26,501 nt of DNA, taken from positions 1-26,501 of the forward strand of contig JAGRCC010000372.1 in the NCBI GenBank assembly GCA_020433785.1, written 5' to 3'. Positions 23,393-26,501 of the stretch are shown here, piece after piece. A model generated the notes under the pieces. That model saw only the letters and a program-made list of their open reading frames with translations, ran no database searches and was not told where the DNA came from. Position numbers and translations under genes: made by a program. The stretch is from Anaerolineae bacterium (GTDB lineage Bacteria > Chloroflexota > Anaerolineae > 4572-78 > J111). Numbering within the stretch: the stretch's first letter is position 1; the number at the start of each line of letters is the position of its first letter.

Positions 23393-24190
23393 CTATTGGG
23401 CCGTTCTCTTTTTGGCGACCTTGGCCGGTATTCCCACGGCAATACTAAACTTCGGAATATCTTTTGTCACTACCGCCCCGCTGCCAATGATTGAATCTCG
23501 ACCGATGCTCGCGCCATCTTGAACTTTAACGCCGGCTCCCAGCCAACAGTTGTCTTCGATGGTAATCCCGCGCACAATTTGTCCCTGAGCGAGAATTGGG
23601 ATATCAATGCGGTCGGTCATGTGGTCTCCGCCGCCGATCACGTAGCAGTAAGCGGCGAACAAAATATTTTTGCCAATACGCACGTCCTTGGCCGATTGAA
23701 CAAAGCAGTTCATGGCGATATTGGTATTGTCGCCGATGTAAATATCGCCATTTTTGCAGCTAATCACAGAATTGCGGCCAATCAGAACATTGTCACCGAT
23801 AAAAATGCCCTGGTTTGTAGACCCTTTGGCATCGAGCACCGCATAATCATCGATGACCACATTATCGCCCAAATGAATTTTACGAGGGTGGCGGATGGTC
23901 ACCGACCGGCCAATGACAACATTTCTGCCGATGCTGCCGAACATCGATTTGTACAGCATTTTTCTGAGCATTAACCCGGCCGCACCCGGCAAAGAGCCGA
24001 TAACGGTGGTTAAAAACTCAAATTTGAGCAGTTCGAAAAAACTGGTTGAGCCGATGACCACATCTTGATATTTGCTTAGCGCTGACTTTTTTGAGTCGGT
24101 TAACGCCGCTTGAAGGGCTGTTTTTTCAAGGCCTTGCTCTTTGGCGTGGCCAAATTCAGTCGCGATTACGGTGTCTTGTAATTTAGTCAT
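23393..24190 (-). CDS. Left-handed beta-helix (hexapeptide repeat) acyltransferase
   Basis: Transfers an acetyl or similar acyl group to a sugar, as in WcaF/WbbJ-type capsule modification. Residues about 86-256 are hexapeptide repeats with the [LIV]-G-x-x-x pattern (SIGRNVVIGRSVTI, HLGDNVVIDD, FIGDNVLIGRNSVI and onward). A loop GGGDHMTDRI carries the likely catalytic His190, and IAVGIPAKVAKK at the end is the usual cap. The first 85 residues are helical and less conserved. The frame extends to a GTG at 24211, inside the upstream gene. The ATG at 24190 has a perfect GGGAGG (24197-24202) at 6-nt spacing, whose first base is the last base of the upstream stop, so I place the start there (265 residues). 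Confidence 0.9.
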   Translation of the reverse strand: MTKLQDTVIATEFGHAKEQGLEKTALQAALTDSKKSALSKYQDVVIGSTSFFELLKFEFLTTVIGSLPGAAGLMLRKMLYKSMFGSIGRNVVIGRSVTIRHPRKIHLGDNVVIDDYAVLDAKGSTNQGIFIGDNVLIGRNSVISCKNGDIYIGDNTNIAMNCFVQSAKDVRIGKNILFAAYCYVIGGGDHMTDRIDIPILAQGQIVRGITIEDNCWLGAGVKVQDGASIGRDSIIGSGAVVTKDIPKFSIAVGIPAKVAKKRTAQ

Positions 24191-24201
24191 AGGACGCCTC
24201 C

Positions 24202-25176
24202 CTATAACCACCCTTGGGCTTCATACCAGCGAATGGTGCGCCGGGTGGCTTCTCTGAGCGAAACCTCAGGTTTGTAACCTAAAACTTTTTTGGCTTTGTC
24301 GATTGAAAAAGCGCGGTTATTTTGATAGAAGCTCATGCGCCGTCGATGCAGCGGTGGTTCGACGCCGAAAGGCACACAGACTTGCTCGCAGATCGTAGCC
24401 ATCCACAGCGCCGGTGTAATCGGTAGTTTAATTTTTGGCGGCGGCACGTTGAGTTCTTCGGCAATCACTTTAACCAGATTGCGCAGCGGCAAATATTCTT
24501 CGCTGCCGATGATGAAGGCTTCCCCTACGGCCGCGTCATCGGTCATACACATGTAAAAACCACGGACGACATCATCGATGTAAGCCGGTTGAAAGAAGGC
24601 TTCACCGGTTCCAAACATAATAAATCGCCCTTTTTTAATCATGCGGAACAGTTTCAGCATACGTTCATCGCCGGGGCCAAAAAGCGAGATGGGCCGAACC
24701 ACCGCAATCGGCAGCCCGGTTTTTTGATAAAAATCCCACACTTTTTGTTCGGCAACCAACTTCGTTTCCTGGTAGAGATCGGTGGGATTAAAGGGGGTTT
24801 TCTCGGTGGCCGGAATTTCCTTGACATCACCGTGAACGCCGATGGTGCTGCAATGAACAATGCGTTTGACCCCTTGCTTTAGGGACGCGTTGAGTACGTT
24901 TTCAGTCCCGCCCACATTGATATCATAGGCATCCTCTTTGTCAGAGCCGCCGTGGCGGAAATTGGAGACGAGATGCACCACACTATCGACGCCTTCTACG
25001 GCGCGTTCCACGGCCCGGTAATCTCTAATATCGCCCCAAATGATATTCTTTTCGTGGGAATTAGTATGGCCATTCGGTCGGGCAAAGATGCGGACATCTT
25101 CGCCATACTCGCTAAATTTTTTGACAATGTGCTGGCCTAAGAATCCTTTGCCACCTGTAACTAATACGGTGCCCAT
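24202..25176 (-). CDS. Extended SDR NAD(P)-dependent sugar-nucleotide epimerase/dehydratase
   Basis: Atypical or extended short-chain dehydrogenase acting on a nucleotide sugar or a related metabolite. The Rossmann motif is TGGKGFLG (7-14). Ser110/Thr111 lie in HCSTIGVHG, and Tyr135/Lys139 in LYQETKLVAE form the catalytic pair. RPISLFGPGDERM and QPAYIDDVVRGF are typical of the epimerase family. Residues up to 324 end with IRWYEAQGWL, a usual C-terminus. The start has AAGGAG (25188-25193) at a long 11-nt spacing, overlapping the end of the methyltransferase gene. Gap to that gene is 8 bp. It resembles 3-beta-HSD-like and UDP-glucose 4-epimerase-like members, so the product is uncertain. It stands first among the sugar genes of this operon. 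Confidence 0.87.
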   Translation of the reverse strand: MGTVLVTGGKGFLGQHIVKKFSEYGEDVRIFARPNGHTNSHEKNIIWGDIRDYRAVERAVEGVDSVVHLVSNFRHGGSDKEDAYDINVGGTENVLNASLKQGVKRIVHCSTIGVHGDVKEIPATEKTPFNPTDLYQETKLVAEQKVWDFYQKTGLPIAVVRPISLFGPGDERMLKLFRMIKKGRFIMFGTGEAFFQPAYIDDVVRGFYMCMTDDAAVGEAFIIGSEEYLPLRNLVKVIAEELNVPPPKIKLPITPALWMATICEQVCVPFGVEPPLHRRRMSFYQNNRAFSIDKAKKVLGYKPEVSLREATRRTIRWYEAQGWL

Positions 25177-25184
25177 AAAACTTA

Positions 25185-26000
25185 TTACTCCTTATTCGAA
25201 CTTGCTCTTAAAATCAGCATGTAGCCACTTCGGAAAAAAAGCAGCGCATCCAGCCGGGATAACAGCCAGACGAACGGAAATATCAATGAAAAGATACGAA
25301 ACATCTTTTTGTACTTTTTCATATCCTGTTCGGTTACCAGCGCGCCTTTTTTGGAGTGCTCTTTTTTGTTTCGTTGCAGTAAATATACCGCATGCACAAT
25401 TAGTGTATCGACCATTTCAGAGAAAAACTTTGAGTAGGTCTTGTGAACGTCTATCGAAAATTGGTCGCCCAGCAGTTGCCGCAGCGACTCAATGGTATAG
25501 CCCGGCCGGAGATGGCCGTGCTTTTCATCGGTCTGGCCAATAGCCAGCCGAAATTTACGCAAAAAGCTGTTTTTCAGTTGCGGTACATTGACAATCAGTG
25601 TCCCGTCCGGTTTGATAATGCGGAACAGTTCGGCCACAAACGCTTTATCCTGTGGAATATGCTCCAGAAAATCGACAATGATTACCCGATCAAATTCGTT
25701 ATCCTTAAACGGCGTCCGTTTTCCGTCGAGTTGATAAACGTCGCTGCCGACCAGGCTTCTGATGGCGCTAACGCTGTGTTCGTCCAGGTCGGCGCTTTTC
25801 CAGGTACCCCCCATTTGCCGAAAGAGCAAGCTGATCACGCCATTGTCGGAGCCGATGTCCAAGCAATGTAGCCCTGCCGTTTTCCCTAAAAGGGCGGTCA
25901 ATTCTCGAAATTTTTGCTGCTTTAAGACCGATTTACTAAACAGCCGAAGAGGCCAGTTTTGTTTCGGAGTAGTCTGTTCTATGGTTAAGACCTGTTGCAT
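25185..26000 (-). CDS. Class I SAM-dependent methyltransferase
   Basis: Methyltransferase of the Methyltransf_11/25 type. Motif I is LDIGSDNG (47-54), the acidic residue after strand beta-2 is in KSADLDEHSV (68-77), and motif post-I/II is VIIVDFLEHI (106-115) followed by IIKPDGTLIVNVP (128-140). A C-terminal part of about 100 residues holds hydrophobic stretches (about 232-245 and 253-268) that could associate with the membrane. Substrate may be a sugar or a lipid-linked intermediate. GAGGAG sits 4 nt before the ATG at 26000, slightly close. The start lies inside the 3' end of the dehydrogenase gene, overlapping it by 65 bp. No later ATG, GTG or TTG would remove the overlap without cutting the fold. 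Confidence 0.87.
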   Translation of the reverse strand: MQQVLTIEQTTPKQNWPLRLFSKSVLKQQKFRELTALLGKTAGLHCLDIGSDNGVISLLFRQMGGTWKSADLDEHSVSAIRSLVGSDVYQLDGKRTPFKDNEFDRVIIVDFLEHIPQDKAFVAELFRIIKPDGTLIVNVPQLKNSFLRKFRLAIGQTDEKHGHLRPGYTIESLRQLLGDQFSIDVHKTYSKFFSEMVDTLIVHAVYLLQRNKKEHSKKGALVTEQDMKKYKKMFRIFSLIFPFVWLLSRLDALLFFRSGYMLILRASSNKE

Positions 26001-26501
26001 ACGTCTCCTCGCTGCCGATTGTTCTTAAGCATACGTTAACCGCTTGAATTTCTTGGGCGATTTTTGATTGGCTCCAGTCCAGTTCACGACCCATAATAGC
26101 GGCGCAAAACGCGACTATCTCTCCACCGGGATGGCCCGCTGTGCCCAGTTCCGTTCGTCTGAAGATAATATCCGTCAGTTGTTGGGCCATTTCGTGATGG
26201 ATACCGTACCGCACTTCCGCTTCAATAATGGCTAAATCGGATCGGGTTTTTGATGGGGGCGATTGAAGATAGTGAAGTACTTCCGGATACGCAGAGCCAT
26301 AGTTATAAATCAGGCGTTGTAACGTGGCTTCTTTCAACTCGGCGCTTCGCTTTTTGATTTCGGTTTGTAGGAACGAGTCAAACGCGTCGATCTGCCCATC
26401 ATACAGCGGTGTAACGGCCGATTTAGAGGGCGGCGCTGACTGGCCCCAAACTTTATAAACGTAATCAATCGTTTTGCGAGCCACATCTCTGGCGGTGGTA
26501 T
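25936..26501 (-). CDS. glpD: Glycerol-3-phosphate dehydrogenase (FAD) C-terminal part, 5' end cut by window
   Basis: The visible 188 residues match the C-terminal helical DAO_C domain of GlpD/GlpA, which oxidise glycerol-3-phosphate to dihydroxyacetone phosphate. The frame stays open to the right edge and reads TTARDVARKTIDYVY there, which matches the end of the FAD domain in GlpD (K-Y-T-T-x-R). The GTG at 26484 is therefore not a start. Further motifs are IEAEVRYGIHHEMAQQL and TDIIFRRTELG, typical of the domain. About 20 residues beyond the usual end (GLNHRTDYSETK and on) overlap the methyltransferase gene by 65 bp. The context suggests glycerol-phosphate metabolism at the glycan locus, or just the boundary of the locus. 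The FAD-binding part lies outside the window. Confidence 0.82.
   Translation of the reverse strand, partial: TTARDVARKTIDYVYKVWGQSAPPSKSAVTPLYDGQIDAFDSFLQTEIKKRSAELKEATLQRLIYNYGSAYPEVLHYLQSPPSKTRSDLAIIEAEVRYGIHHEMAQQLTDIIFRRTELGTAGHPGGEIVAFCAAIMGRELDWSQSKIAQEIQAVNVCLRTIGSEETYATGLNHRTDYSETKLASSAV

Noticed and set aside
24191..24211. GTG start for the hexapeptide acyltransferase
   Set aside because: A consensus GGGAGG lies inside this stretch, correctly spaced for the ATG at 24190.
26482..26484. GTG as the start of the GlpD-like gene
   Set aside because: The frame continues to the window edge with TTARD, which matches the family just before this point, so the gene is cut, not short.
1..26501. 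CRISPR array, tRNA, rRNA or insertion sequence
   Set aside because: I found no regularly spaced direct repeats, tRNA-like cloverleaf or transposase reading frame.

Overview
This window is a large exopolysaccharide or cell-surface glycan locus from a bacterium. It holds 20 supported genes, two of them cut by the window edges. The source is most likely Chloroflexota (Anaerolineae-like), but this is inferred from gene content and style and not from any marker gene. The clues are a CotH / VTC-domain / DUF4956 trio, a secreted DUF5060-DUF4038 glycosidase with a YLPIL-type C-terminal tail, moderate GC, and palindromic elements in several intergenic gaps.

Layout. Two genes read rightward (3-2458): a truncated GT-C membrane glycosyltransferase and a GT2 polyprenyl-phosphate sugar transferase. 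They end at a strong 12-bp terminator hairpin (2512-2550). Everything else reads leftward. From the right edge the order is: GlpD-like dehydrogenase C-terminus, SAM methyltransferase, SDR epimerase/dehydratase, hexapeptide acyltransferase, GT4 glycosyltransferase and polysaccharide deacetylase (26501-20945). Next come a YdjM-type membrane metal hydrolase (20800-20219) and the VTC, DUF4956, CotH trio (19665-16319). These are followed by GT4, deacetylase-like protein, nucleotide-sugar dehydrogenase and SDR (15891-10168), then FemAB/CelD-like acyltransferase, Wzx flippase, sugar-1-phosphate nucleotidyltransferase and DegT aminotransferase (9861-4906). The secreted glycosidase comes last (4420-2597).

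How the genes fit together. The nucleotidyltransferase, dehydrogenase, two SDRs and aminotransferase can make activated uronic-acid and amino sugars. The GT2 and GT4 enzymes assemble a lipid-linked repeat, which the acyltransferases, deacetylases and methyltransferase can modify and the flippase can export. No polymerase (Wzy), chain-length regulator or priming transferase was recognised in the window. The CotH/VTC/DUF4956 block suggests a phosphate-based modification of surface protein or polymer; this is inference.

The intergenic DNA is the most unusual part. A roughly 105-nt module (terminator hairpin, T-tract and a 28-nt perfectly conserved block) occurs twice, on either side of the VTC-DUF4956-CotH block. 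Three further palindromic elements, unrelated to each other, lie in gaps at 4641-4701, 10009-10071 and 20851-20927. The second of these is a pair of inverted hairpins whose sequence differences are compensatory.
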